Assembly (NCBI GenBank): GCA_001873065.1
Contig: MNYM01000023.1
Location: 1 to 36,295 of the forward strand
DNA from: Flavobacteriaceae bacterium CG2_30_31_66
GTDB taxonomy: Bacteria > Bacteroidota > Bacteroidia > Flavobacteriales > Flavobacteriaceae
DNA: 36,295 nt
Direction: 5' to 3'
Program-made: the position numbers and the translations under genes
The notes under the pieces: generated by a model
What the model saw: only the letters and a program-made list of their open reading frames with translations
The model's database searches: none
What the model was told of the DNA's origin: nothing
Part shown: piece by piece, positions 1 to 8,149 of the stretch
How positions within the stretch are numbered: the first letter of the stretch is position 1
How the letters are laid out: each line of letters opens with the position of its first letter

Positions 1-80
1 CTCCCTTTGAATCCTCCAGGGTGGGAACGCAGCAAAGGTATTAGGTTGTAGCAGTGTGATGTAGATAGCTTGCCATTTTT
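1..80 (+). ncRNA. ffs: Signal recognition particle RNA, 3' part
   Basis: This is the 3' portion of the small bacterial (4.5S-type) SRP RNA; its 5' end lies outside the window. The Ffh-binding hairpin is readable: CAGG at 17-20, a GTG/CGC stem closing a GGAA tetraloop (24-27), then AGCA and AAGG, which line up with E. coli 4.5S RNA (CAGG, UCC, GGAA, GGA, AGCAGCC, AAGG). The distal strand contains GTGTGATGTAG and ends in GCTTGCC (68-74), which should pair with a 5' GGCAAGC outside the window. A T-rich stretch (76-81) probably marks termination. The RNA with Ffh targets nascent membrane proteins to FtsY, which is encoded at 11.1 kb. Confidence 0.85.
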
Positions 81-132
81 TGTATCTTCTAGTTTTTAAT
101 AACTAAAAACTCACATCTCAAAATTCAACACT

Positions 133-975
133 TTGAACCATCAACCACTAACCATCAACCAACAATTATCAAACCAAAAAGTTGTTTTAATCACTGGTGC
201 TTCCTCGGGAATTGGAAAATCCATTGCTATATTTTTATCAGAAAAAGGATATACAGTTTATGGAACTAGCAGAAATCCAACTAAAGAAAATAGTTTGCCT
301 TTTCAATTGATTTCTTTAGATGTATTGAAAAAAGAAACCATTGACATCGCAATTCAACAAATCATCAAAAAAGAGGGAAAAATTGATGTGTTGATCAACA
401 ATGCAGGAATGGGAATTACTGGTCCAATTGAAGATACCCCAACTGATGAAATGAAACGTGTTTTTGATACCAATTTTTTTGGTGCAATTGAAATGATGAA
501 AGCAGTTTTGCCTTCCATGAGAAACCAAAAATCAGGGTTGATTATCAATGTTACTTCTATTGCAGGCTATATGGGTTTGCCTTTTAGAGGCGTTTATTCT
601 GCCACAAAAGGCGCATTAGAATTGATTTCTGAAGCCACAAATATGGAAGTGCAACAATTTGGAATTAATATTGTGAATGTAGCTCCAGGAGATTTTGCTA
701 CTAATATTGCAGCAGGAAGATATCATACACCCGTTTTTGAAAATTCTGGGTATAAAAAATCGTATCAAGAAAATTTAGATTTGATGAATTCGCATGTTTC
801 TAGTGGCATGAATCCGCAAGAAATGGCTGAACAAGTTTATAAAATTATCAACAATCCAACTCCTAAAATTCACTATAAAGTTGGAACGTTTATGGAGAAA
901 TTTTCTATTGTTTTAAAGCGAATTTTGCCTGATAAAGTTTATCAAAAATTATTGATGAATCATTATAAATTGTAA
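133..975 (+). CDS. SDR family oxidoreductase
   Basis: Classical short-chain dehydrogenase/reductase of 280 residues. The NAD(P)-binding motif TGASSGIG is at 21-28, NNAG at 89-92, the catalytic serine at S142 and the YxxxK pair at Y155/K159. These show an intact Rossmann-fold oxidoreductase, probably NADP-dependent and acting on a carbonyl or alcohol; the substrate cannot be read from sequence. No ATG or GTG lies upstream of the Rossmann fold, so the TTG at 133 is taken as the start. The first 15 codons fall in a 14-base tandem repeat (AACCATCAACCA...), so the extreme N-terminus is low complexity. The stop codon is one base from that of the convergent lipoprotein gene. Confidence 0.9.
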   Translation: MNHQPLTINQQLSNQKVVLITGASSGIGKSIAIFLSEKGYTVYGTSRNPTKENSLPFQLISLDVLKKETIDIAIQQIIKKEGKIDVLINNAGMGITGPIEDTPTDEMKRVFDTNFFGAIEMMKAVLPSMRNQKSGLIINVTSIAGYMGLPFRGVYSATKGALELISEATNMEVQQFGINIVNVAPGDFATNIAAGRYHTPVFENSGYKKSYQENLDLMNSHVSSGMNPQEMAEQVYKIINNPTPKIHYKVGTFMEKFSIVLKRILPDKVYQKLLMNHYKL

Positions 976-976
976 A

Positions 977-2005
977 TTATTTTACAAAGACAGCTTCATT
1001 TGGAGTTGTATTTAAGAATGTTTCTACAATTTCTACTTTACAAGAAGCAGTATCTAATTGAAATTGAATCCAACCAAAATAGGTTTTTCCGTCAATTAAT
1101 AAACTAATTATAAAATAATTTTTTAAATTGTTTGAAAGTATTTCTCTGTAAGTCAAGTTATTACTTAAGTAATGATTGTATTTTTCGTAAGGAGGTTTAA
1201 ATTCATAAAAAATATCCAATTCATTTTTTACACCATCAAAATATTGTTTGGTGTTTGCGGAACTAAAAGGAGGTTCAAAAACTACAAAATAAGGACTATT
1301 ACCTCTTATGGGTGATAAAATTTGGTTGTTTATAACATTTGTTGAAACCAATTTAATCGTGAAAAATGAGAAATTAGGTTTGTTTCCTATGTCTTTAGTC
1401 TCCTCATAAGTTAATTTAAAATCTGTGATAGTATCTTTATTTACATCAATATTTATAGGCATTTTATTGCCTAAACATTCTGTAAAAAATAGATTTTTAG
1501 AGGGTGTATTTTTGGAATTTTCGGGTATCAATTTCACCCAAAATTTTCGTGTATAAACTAATTTGTCATGAGGATCTAAATAGACTATGATTCCAGAAAA
1601 AAGAAAATCAATTTCCCAATTATTTATTGAAAAATCAATAATTTTCACTTCGGTAATTGCTGAAATATCGACCTGTTTTCCGTCATAAAACTTATATGCT
1701 CGATCTATTTTTAAGCAATTTTCAATTTTTGAAAAAACTGCCGTAAATGTTTCGGTTTCTCCATCTGCACCAACATTTTTTGTGAAGTAAATTTCTATTA
1801 AATTTGAATTGTAAAATCCTTTCCAAATTACTGGATTTGTGGAATTTGAAATGGCAATAGAATCGTTTTCAGTAATTTGTAAACTACTGTCATCACATTT
1901 AATTGAATTGTCAATTTCTTCAAGATTATTCTTGTTCGCACATGAAAAAAGTATCCCAAAGGAAATGGTAAAAAAAAGTGTCCTAAAAAAATGGGAATGT
2001 TTCAT
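977..2005 (-). CDS. Hypothetical lipoprotein
   Basis: A 342-residue protein that I do not assign to a named family. It begins with a basic and hydrophobic signal peptide ending in a lipobox (ILFSC) with the lipidated cysteine at C22, so it is probably anchored in the cell envelope. The rest is a mixed, beta-rich sequence with many aromatic and asparagine residues and no catalytic motif I recognise. It converges on the dehydrogenase gene and diverges from the transaldolase gene. A TATTTTTG element (minus strand, 2016-2023) lies about 10 bases before its ATG and could give a very short leader. Confidence 0.75.
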   Translation of the reverse strand: MKHSHFFRTLFFTISFGILFSCANKNNLEEIDNSIKCDDSSLQITENDSIAISNSTNPVIWKGFYNSNLIEIYFTKNVGADGETETFTAVFSKIENCLKIDRAYKFYDGKQVDISAITEVKIIDFSINNWEIDFLFSGIIVYLDPHDKLVYTRKFWVKLIPENSKNTPSKNLFFTECLGNKMPINIDVNKDTITDFKLTYEETKDIGNKPNFSFFTIKLVSTNVINNQILSPIRGNSPYFVVFEPPFSSANTKQYFDGVKNELDIFYEFKPPYEKYNHYLSNNLTYREILSNNLKNYFIISLLIDGKTYFGWIQFQLDTASCKVEIVETFLNTTPNEAVFVK

Positions 2006-2056
2006 AATTATTTTACAAAAATATGTTTTTCCAATTTACATTCCTCCGTAAAATCG

Positions 2057-2064
2057 TAACTTTG
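2057..2064 (+). promoter_or_regulatory. Probable -7 element of the transaldolase promoter
   Basis: TAACTTTG matches the Bacteroidota -7 consensus TAnnTTTG and lies 33 bases before the transaldolase ATG. I see no good TTG at the -33 position, so this rests on the -7 element only. Confidence 0.45.
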
Positions 2065-2097
2065 CAAAACTTTTTACTAACAATTCAATTTACAAAA

Positions 2098-2751
2098 ATG
2101 AAATTTTTTATAGATACTGCTAATTTAGCCCAAATTAAAGAAGCACAAGCCTTAGGAATTTTAGATGGCGTGACCACAAATCCATCTTTAATGGCAAAAG
2201 AAGGAATTACTGGCGAAGCAAATATTATCAACCATTACAAAGCAATTTGCGAATTGGTTGATGGCGATGTTTCTGCGGAAGTAATTGCTACCGATTTTGA
2301 TGGAATGGTCAAAGAAGGTGAAGTTTTGGCTGCTTTACATCCGCAAATTGTGGTGAAATTACCGATGATTAAAGACGGAATCAAAGCGTGTAAATACTTC
2401 TCATCAAAAGGAATTAAAACGAATGTGACGTTGGTTTTTTCTGCTGGTCAAGCTTTGTTGGCTGCAAAAGCAGGTGCAACGTATGTTTCTCCTTTTATTG
2501 GACGTTTGGATGATATTTCAACAGATGGTTTGAATTTAATTGCCGAAATCAGAACTATTTATGATAATTACGGATTTGAAACTGAAATTTTAGCAGCTTC
2601 TGTGCGTCACACAATGCATATAATTGATTGTGCAAAAATTGGTGCTGATGTGATGACAGGTCCTTTAAGTGCCATTGAAGGCTTGTTAAAACATCCTTTG
2701 ACTGATATCGGTTTGGCGCAGTTTTTAAAAGATTATCAAAAAGGAAATTAA
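2098..2751 (+). CDS. tal: Transaldolase, small TalC/Fsa-type
   Basis: A 217-residue single-domain TIM-barrel aldolase of the transaldolase/fructose-6-phosphate aldolase family. The N-terminal FIDTAN and GVTTNPS motifs and the Schiff-base lysine K87 (VVKLPM) are present. Two positions that separate the subfamilies favour transaldolase over fructose-6-phosphate aldolase: E61 (SAEVIAT), where E. coli FSA has glutamine, and F133 (SPFIGR), where FSA has tyrosine. It would exchange dihydroxyacetone units between fructose 6-phosphate and erythrose 4-phosphate in the non-oxidative pentose phosphate pathway. The ATG at 2098 is chosen because family members start at MKFFIDTA; the open frame extends 25 codons further upstream without homology. 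Confidence 0.92.
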   Translation: MKFFIDTANLAQIKEAQALGILDGVTTNPSLMAKEGITGEANIINHYKAICELVDGDVSAEVIATDFDGMVKEGEVLAALHPQIVVKLPMIKDGIKACKYFSSKGIKTNVTLVFSAGQALLAAKAGATYVSPFIGRLDDISTDGLNLIAEIRTIYDNYGFETEILAASVRHTMHIIDCAKIGADVMTGPLSAIEGLLKHPLTDIGLAQFLKDYQKGN

Positions 2752-2754
2752 GAA

Positions 2755-2785
2755 AGTTTTTAGTTTTTAGTTTTTAGTTTTTAGT
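2755..2785 (+). repeat. Heptamer tandem repeat (AGTTTTT)x4
   Basis: Four perfect consecutive copies of AGTTTTT fill 2755-2782, with AGT continuing, in the gap between the transaldolase and menD. It is one of several short-period spacers in this window that lie just before start codons. Confidence 0.9.
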
Positions 2786-2846
2786 GATTTTCTAAGAACA
2801 AAAAACTGAACATTCAAAACTTTTAAATCTATAAAAGATTTAAAAT

Positions 2847-4505
2847 TTGTATCCTAAAAAAGAACTTGCTCAATTAATCATTTCTGCTTGTTGTCAATTT
2901 GGTATTAAGACAGTTGTAATTTCTCCAGGGTCAAGAAATGCGCCTCTAACAATTGGTTTTGCAAATCATCCAGAAATAAAAACGTTAAGCGTTGTTGATG
3001 AACGTTGTGCGGCTTTTTTTGCACTCGGAATTGCACAACAAACCCAAAAACCTGTGGCTATTTTATGCACTTCAGGTTCAGCATTATTGAACTATTATCC
3101 AGCAATTGCAGAAGCTTTTTATAGCAATATTCCACTCATTGTTTTATCAACAGACAGACCAAAACATTTGATTGATATTGGTGATGGTCAAACAATTCGT
3201 CAAGAAAATGTGTTTGAAAATCATATCCTTTTTTCTGCGAATTTGGTAGAAAGTGATCGTTTTAAAACCAAAAATGCGCAATTAATTGGAGAAGCTTTGC
3301 AAATCGCCATTTCTCAAAAAGGCCCCGTTCATGTAAACATTCCTTTTGATGAACCTTTGTATGAAACTACAGATGAATTGCAAAAGTATCATTTTCCTCA
3401 TATTTCCATGAGTTCATTGGATAATAATCATATTGATTATCAACAATTTGCTAAAATTTGGAATCAAGCTCAGAAGAAAATGATTTTGGTTGGTGTCAAT
3501 TATCCTGATGAAAAATTACATCATTTGATGGATTTGTATGCAGAAGATGAAAGCGTGCTGATTTTGACAGAAACTACGTCAAATTTGCATCATGAAAAAG
3601 CAATAAATTCCGTTGATCAGTTAATTTTTTCTTTGAATGATGAAGAATTTGAGTCATTAAGACCTGAAATCTTGATTACATTTGGAGGAATGATTGTTTC
3701 CAAAAAAATAAAATCATTTTTACGAAAATATCAGCCACATCATCATTGGAATATTGATGAGAAAAAAGCGACCAATACTTTTTTCTGTTTATCAGAATTT
3801 ATTCAAATAAATACAACTGATTTTTTTGAACATTTTAATTCGCTTGTTGTACATAAAAATTCTGATTATCAGCCAAAATGGTTAAAAATTAGAGATGATA
3901 AAAGAATAAAACATGCTAAATTTTTAGCCAATTTAGGACATTCTGATTTTAAAGTTTTTGAGCAAGTTTTGGCAAGTATTCCTGAAAATTCGCAATTGCA
4001 AATCAGCAATAGCGCCATCATCAGATATGCACAATTGTTTACGATTTCATCAACCTTAAATGTGTTTTGCAATAGAGGCACAAGTGGTATTGATGGAAGT
4101 ACAAGCACTGCAATTGGAGCTGCTTTTGTATCTGAAAAACAAACCATTTTTATTACAGGTGATTTGAGTTTTTTCTATGATAGCAATGCTTTGTGGAATA
4201 AAAATATTCCTAAAAATTTTAGAATTATTTTGATTAATAATTCTGGAGGAGGCATTTTTAAAATCATTCCTGGTCCAAAAAGCACGAATGTGTTGGATTA
4301 TTTTGAAACACCTCATTGCCTAACAGCCGAACATTTGGCAAAAATGTTTGAATTCGAATATTTAAAAGCTTTTTCTACAGAAAGTTTGCAAGAATCCTTG
4401 GGTTTGTATTATGATTCGTCTGAAAAACCAAAAATTTTGGAAATTTTCACTCCAAGCAATGAAAACAGTGACATTTTAAATCAATATTTCAAATTTATAC
4501 AATAA
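2847..4505 (+). CDS. menD: MenD, SEPHCHC synthase (menaquinone synthesis)
   Basis: A 552-residue thiamine-diphosphate enzyme that joins isochorismate and 2-oxoglutarate to give 2-succinyl-5-enolpyruvyl-6-hydroxy-3-cyclohexene-1-carboxylate, the first committed step to menaquinone. SPGSRNAPLT (26-35) and VDERCAAFFALG (50-61) are family signatures; E52 in the latter is the conserved glutamate that activates ThDP. The C-terminal ThDP/Mg motif begins at TGDLSFFYD (about 437) and continues to NNSGGGIF. The start is TTG at 2847; no ATG lies near the conserved N-terminus. The stop overlaps the ATG of the next gene (TAATG). menB lies 1.8 kb downstream on the same strand. Confidence 0.96.
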   Translation: MYPKKELAQLIISACCQFGIKTVVISPGSRNAPLTIGFANHPEIKTLSVVDERCAAFFALGIAQQTQKPVAILCTSGSALLNYYPAIAEAFYSNIPLIVLSTDRPKHLIDIGDGQTIRQENVFENHILFSANLVESDRFKTKNAQLIGEALQIAISQKGPVHVNIPFDEPLYETTDELQKYHFPHISMSSLDNNHIDYQQFAKIWNQAQKKMILVGVNYPDEKLHHLMDLYAEDESVLILTETTSNLHHEKAINSVDQLIFSLNDEEFESLRPEILITFGGMIVSKKIKSFLRKYQPHHHWNIDEKKATNTFFCLSEFIQINTTDFFEHFNSLVVHKNSDYQPKWLKIRDDKRIKHAKFLANLGHSDFKVFEQVLASIPENSQLQISNSAIIRYAQLFTISSTLNVFCNRGTSGIDGSTSTAIGAAFVSEKQTIFITGDLSFFYDSNALWNKNIPKNFRIILINNSGGGIFKIIPGPKSTNVLDYFETPHCLTAEHLAKMFEFEYLKAFSTESLQESLGLYYDSSEKPKILEIFTPSNENSDILNQYFKFIQ

Positions 4506-4921
4506 TGGATTTACAAATTGGAGATCAAGTAGAATTACTGGTTGAGGCAGAAACTCCCTTAGGATACACTGTTTTAATTAACAATGAATTAGAAGGATTG
4601 TTGTTCAGAAACGAAGTTTACAGAATCGTTGAAGAAGGAATGGAAGTAAAAGGTTACATAAAAAATATCCGTGAAGATGGCAAAATCGATGTTTCTTTAA
4701 GACCTCAAGGATTTAGAAACGTAATTGACGAAGATGTTGAAATAATCTATTTGAAATTGAAAGAGAGTAAAGAAGGTTTTTTATTATTGACTGATAAAAG
4801 TTCGTCTGAATCCATTAAATTTCATCTAAATATGAGCAAAAAAGCATTTAAAAAAGCTATTGGAAACTTGTATAAACAAAAACTAATTGTCTTAAAAGAC
4901 GACCGAATTGAGTTGATTTAA
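4505..4921 (+). CDS. S1-domain CvfB-like protein, half-length
   Basis: A 138-residue protein. Residues 1-70 form an S1-like RNA-binding domain (GDQVELLVEAETPLGYTVLI, then KGYIKNIREDGKIDVSL); the C-terminal part (about 80-138) resembles the winged helix at the end of CvfB/YitL proteins (LTDKSS, MSKKAFKKAIGNLYKQKLI). Full CvfB proteins are about 280 residues with extra N-terminal S1 domains; here only the C-terminal half exists, because its ATG overlaps the menD stop by one base. Translational coupling to menD is likely. A role in RNA binding or gene regulation is inferred from the family only. The reading frame is intact, so I do not call it a pseudogene. Confidence 0.82.
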   Translation: MDLQIGDQVELLVEAETPLGYTVLINNELEGLLFRNEVYRIVEEGMEVKGYIKNIREDGKIDVSLRPQGFRNVIDEDVEIIYLKLKESKEGFLLLTDKSSSESIKFHLNMSKKAFKKAIGNLYKQKLIVLKDDRIELI

Positions 4922-4933
4922 TCCTATCCCCAA

Positions 4934-4952
4934 CCCTTTCCAAAGGAAAGGG
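4934..4952. repeat. Perfect 8-bp-arm palindrome between convergent genes
   Basis: CCCTTTCC, AAA, GGAAAGGG: perfect 8-base arms with a 3-base loop, between the convergent CvfB-like gene and the esterase-like gene. No T-run follows, so it is either a weak bidirectional terminator or a member of a dispersed flavobacterial palindrome family. Confidence 0.7.
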
Positions 4953-5036
4953 AGCGAAATTGTAAAAGAAAAGAAATATTTTTTATATTATTTCATTTGC
5001 CAACTTTGAATATTGAGTCTTAAATTTTAAACATTT

Positions 5037-6200
5037 TTAATTTCCTCCAAGTCTCAAAATATTCTCATAAAAAGCATCTGCATTTGGGTCTGCAGGATCC
5101 ATTTTTCCATAACCAATTTTATAATGAGTAATGGCTCTTTTTATGTTTTTTCCAGTTTCGTAATATTTACCAATATAATAATCTCCCAAATGCGAACTTG
5201 GATAGAGTTTTAAAATCATTTTCCCAAAATCCAACAAACGATCTCCATTTTCTTTTTCGATAATGATTTTTTCGATGGCAAAAATGTCTCGTTCTCTGAT
5301 TCCTAAACTGCTTCCAAACAAAAATTCGATTTCTAAATATTTGTTTTCCAGGTACGCAATGGCATCCAAGGGAGGTAATTCTTTGATATTTTTATTGAAT
5401 TCTTCCTCAGAAATGGCAGCATAAATCTCGAAAATGTTATTCAAAGCTCTTGGAATTGCCTCGCTAATTGCAGCAATTGCGTTCGAAGTTGTAATTGCGT
5501 CAGCAACCACTTTAAAATTCTTAATTTCTAGAGATGATAATCCTTTTTGAACTTGTTCAATTTGTGCTTGTTTGGCACTTGAAAGTGAATTAGAAGTATT
5601 CAGATAATAATAAAAAACGGTGTCTTCTCTTGCGATTTTTGTCCAATCATAGGATTGCAATTGAGTCCCAATATAATCAGAAAAATTCGTATTGATACAA
5701 ATAAACGCATTAAAAATTGGATTTGATTCGCCTAAAAAATGAGTAATTAAATTAGCAGAATATCCATGACCAACTAATGTAATAAAAGGTGACGTCCTAT
5801 AAGTACTCTCCATAAAAAATAAAACTTCATCTCTTATAAATTGATAAAAATTTATCGCAGTTGAGGTTAATTTTCCGGAATTTCGATCAAATGAAATATC
5901 CGTATTTTTGGTTTTTTCCATAGAAATTCCAACAATAATTTGTCTTGGAGCTTTGTCGTTTTTAGAAAATAAAACCGAATTTCCAACATAAATATCAAAC
6001 ATTGATTCCTCATCTAAAACAATAGCTAAAGGAAAATTTTTGATACTATCTTTTTCATAACCTTCTGGAATGTAAATTCTGAGATTTCTGGTGGTTTCTA
6101 AAAATGTGGATTCTAATTTTTTCTGGATAATTTGTTGAGAAAATGCAATAAAACCGATAAATAAAAATATTAGTGAAAGTGATTTCTGATACATGAGCAA
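5037..6200 (-). CDS. Secreted esterase-like alpha/beta hydrolase, probably altered active site
   Basis: A 387-residue protein with a signal peptide (hydrophobic core LIFLFIGFIAFS, likely cut before QQ) and a putative-esterase (PF00756-like) domain: RNLRIYIPEGYE, then FPLAIVLDEESMFD, then the nucleophile elbow. Where the family normally has GHSxGG, this protein reads GHGYSA, so the usual serine position holds glycine. The C-terminal 120 residues look helical and may be TPR-like (HLGDYYIGKYYETGKNIKRA). The ATG at codon 3 is an equally possible start. It lies on the opposite strand between two menaquinone genes with no obvious functional link. It may have lost catalysis or use a shifted serine. 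Confidence 0.8.
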   Translation of the reverse strand: MLMYQKSLSLIFLFIGFIAFSQQIIQKKLESTFLETTRNLRIYIPEGYEKDSIKNFPLAIVLDEESMFDIYVGNSVLFSKNDKAPRQIIVGISMEKTKNTDISFDRNSGKLTSTAINFYQFIRDEVLFFMESTYRTSPFITLVGHGYSANLITHFLGESNPIFNAFICINTNFSDYIGTQLQSYDWTKIAREDTVFYYYLNTSNSLSSAKQAQIEQVQKGLSSLEIKNFKVVADAITTSNAIAAISEAIPRALNNIFEIYAAISEEEFNKNIKELPPLDAIAYLENKYLEIEFLFGSSLGIRERDIFAIEKIIIEKENGDRLLDFGKMILKLYPSSHLGDYYIGKYYETGKNIKRAITHYKIGYGKMDPADPNADAFYENILRLGGN

Positions 6201-6207
6201 GATTGTT

Positions 6208-6215
6208 TATTTTTG
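6208..6215 (+). promoter_or_regulatory. Probable -7 element of the menB promoter
   Basis: TATTTTTG fits TAnnTTTG and lies about 47 bases before the menB ATG. It sits inside an inverted repeat, ATTGTTT (6202-6208) with AAACAAT (6217-6223), which could be an operator between the divergent menB and esterase-like genes. Confidence 0.4.
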
Positions 6216-6261
6216 CAAACAATGTTTTTTGTTAGATTAATAACGCACAAAATACAAAATT

Positions 6262-7101
6262 ATGATACATCCTGAGTGGAAAACTGTCAAAGAATTTGAA
6301 GACATCACGTATAAAAAATGCAATGGCGTTGCCAGAATTGCGTTCAATAGACCAGATGTAAGAAACGCTTTTCGTCCAAAAACCACTAAAGAATTGTACG
6401 AAGCTTTTTATGATGCGGGTGAAGATACCTCAATTGGAGTGGTTTTATTATCTGCTGAAGGACCCAGTTCTAAGGATGGTGTGTATTCTTTTTGTTCTGG
6501 TGGAGATCAAAAAGCACGAGGTCATCAAGGTTATGTTGGCGAAGATGGCTATCACAGATTGAATATTTTAGAAGTTCAAAGATTGATTCGTTTCATGCCA
6601 AAAGCAGTGATAGCGGTAGTTCCAGGTTGGGCTGTTGGCGGTGGTCACAGTTTGCATGTGGTTTGCGATTTAACGTTAGCATCCAAAGAACATGCAATTT
6701 TTAAACAAACAGATGCCGATGTAACTTCATTTGATGGCGGTTATGGTTCAGCATATTTGGCAAAAATGGTAGGTCAAAAAAGAGCGCGTGAAATTTTCTT
6801 TTTAGGAAGAAATTATTCTGCGCAAGAAGCTTTTGAAATGGGAATGGTCAATGCAGTAATTCCGCATGATGAGTTAGAAAATACCGCTTATGAATGGGCG
6901 CAAGAAATTCTAGCGAAAAGTCCAACTTCTATAAAAATGCTGAAATTTGCGATGAATTTGACAGATGATGGTATGGTTGGTCAGCAAGTTTTTGCAGGCG
7001 AAGCAACACGTTTAGCTTATATGACAGACGAAGCCAAAGAAGGAAGAGACGCATTTTTAGAAAAGAGAAAACCAAATTTTCCTAAAAAATGGATTCCATA
7101 A
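6262..7101 (+). CDS. menB: MenB, 1,4-dihydroxy-2-naphthoyl-CoA synthase
   Basis: A 279-residue crotonase-fold enzyme that closes the second ring of menaquinone by converting o-succinylbenzoyl-CoA to 1,4-dihydroxy-2-naphthoyl-CoA. SFCSGGDQ (76-83) and the oxyanion-hole region VGGGHSLH (125-132) are typical. The stretch QTDADVTSFDGGYGS (149-163) has aspartate at D151, where bicarbonate-dependent (type I) MenB has glycine; aspartate there marks type II enzymes such as that of Mycobacterium, which do not need bicarbonate. The C-terminal KRKPNFPKKW tail is also typical. It is separated from menD by the CvfB-like gene and the minus-strand esterase-like gene. Confidence 0.96.
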   Translation: MIHPEWKTVKEFEDITYKKCNGVARIAFNRPDVRNAFRPKTTKELYEAFYDAGEDTSIGVVLLSAEGPSSKDGVYSFCSGGDQKARGHQGYVGEDGYHRLNILEVQRLIRFMPKAVIAVVPGWAVGGGHSLHVVCDLTLASKEHAIFKQTDADVTSFDGGYGSAYLAKMVGQKRAREIFFLGRNYSAQEAFEMGMVNAVIPHDELENTAYEWAQEILAKSPTSIKMLKFAMNLTDDGMVGQQVFAGEATRLAYMTDEAKEGRDAFLEKRKPNFPKKWIP

Positions 7102-7104
7102 ATC

Positions 7105-7190
7105 AATTAACAATTTTAAATTAAGAATTAAGAATTTGAAAAGGTTCTAATTATCAATTCTTAATTATCAATTCTCAATTCTTAATTTAT
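7105..7190. repeat. Short AT-rich inverted and tandem repeats upstream of purU
   Basis: The menB-purU gap is built from variants of ATTAAGAATTAAGAATT and their reverse complement (AATTCTTAATT, ATCAATTCT), so it could fold into a long AT-rich hairpin. No coding potential is seen. Confidence 0.7.
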
Positions 7191-7194
7191 ATAG

Positions 7195-8064
7195 ATGAAA
7201 TCACAAATCGTAACCTTTTTAATACAGTGTCCTGATCAAAAAGGATTGGTGGCAAAAATTACCAATTTCTTTTTTGAAAAAGGTTTTAATATTTTGAGTT
7301 GTCAGCAATACGTAAATTCGATTGAAAATACATATTTTATGAGAATTCGCTTGAATGCAGATGGAACAGAAATTTCAAAAAAAGATCTTGAACACAGTTT
7401 TTTAGAATTGGCAACTCCTTTGCATTTCAAATGGTCTGTGCATTATGGGGATAAAAAACAACAAGTGGCAATTTTGGTTTCGCACACAAGTCATAATTTA
7501 TACGATTTGTTAGAGCGATTCAAAGAAGGAAATTTGAATTGTACCGTAAAAATGATTATCAGTAATCACGAAAAATTAAAGCCAATTGCTGCCATGTTTC
7601 AAGTGCCTTTTTATTATGTGCCTGTTATTGTAAATGATAAATCCAAACAAGAAAAACAGTTGAAGGAATTGCTTGATGGACATCAAATTGATTTAATCAT
7701 TTTAGCAAGATATATGCAAATTCTCTCTTCGAATTTTATCAATTCTTATCCTGAAAAAATCATCAATATTCATCACTCATTTTTACCTGCTTTTCAGGGC
7801 GCAAATCCATACAAAAGAGCCTATGAAAGAGGTGTGAAATTGATAGGAGCAACAGCACATTATGCCACCGAAGATTTGGACGAAGGACCTATTATTGAAC
7901 AAGATGTAAAACCAGTAACGCACGAAAGTACGCCAATAACATTAAAGAGAATTGGAGCGGATATCGAAAAATTAGTATTGGCAAGAGCTGTAAATAGTCA
8001 TTTAAATAATCAAATTATCGTTTCAGGAAAAAGAGCCATTATTTTTCCAGAAACAGGAGAATAA
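7195..8064 (+). CDS. purU: PurU, formyltetrahydrofolate deformylase
   Basis: A 289-residue enzyme that hydrolyses 10-formyltetrahydrofolate to formate and tetrahydrofolate, balancing one-carbon units and supplying formate for purine synthesis. An N-terminal ACT-type regulatory domain covers about 1-85 (FLIQCPDQKGLVAKIT). The formyltransferase domain follows, with NIHHSFLPAFQGANPY (near 190) and the ATAHYATEDLDEGPI loop; the asparagine, histidine and aspartate used in catalysis are all present. The ATG at 7195 follows a 90-base gap made of AATTCTTAATT-like repeats. A hairpin plus T-run after the gene probably terminates it. Confidence 0.95.
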   Translation: MKSQIVTFLIQCPDQKGLVAKITNFFFEKGFNILSCQQYVNSIENTYFMRIRLNADGTEISKKDLEHSFLELATPLHFKWSVHYGDKKQQVAILVSHTSHNLYDLLERFKEGNLNCTVKMIISNHEKLKPIAAMFQVPFYYVPVIVNDKSKQEKQLKELLDGHQIDLIILARYMQILSSNFINSYPEKIINIHHSFLPAFQGANPYKRAYERGVKLIGATAHYATEDLDEGPIIEQDVKPVTHESTPITLKRIGADIEKLVLARAVNSHLNNQIIVSGKRAIIFPETGE

Positions 8065-8100
8065 ATTATTTTAGAATTACGAATTAAGAATTACGAATTT

Positions 8101-8149
8101 CCCAGTTTGTGGTTCCTTCCCTCTAGGAAGATTAGGATGGGCTTTTTTT
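8101..8149 (+). terminator. Terminator after purU, touching the next start codon
   Basis: An inner stem CTTCC (8116-8120) with GGAAG (8126-8130) and an outer CCCA (8101-8104) with TGGG (8138-8141) are followed by seven T residues (8143-8149). The T-run ends exactly at the ATG of the next gene (8150), so the structure may also act as an attenuator for it. Confidence 0.55.

Noticed and set aside
2755..2785. Tandem AGTTTTT copies as a possible CRISPR-like or iteron array
   Set aside because: The unit is 7 bases without unique spacers, and no cas or replication gene is linked to it.
4505..4921. CvfB-like gene as a frameshifted remnant of a full-length gene
   Set aside because: The upstream DNA is intact menD, and the frame is open with a well-placed ATG, so no lost half is visible here.
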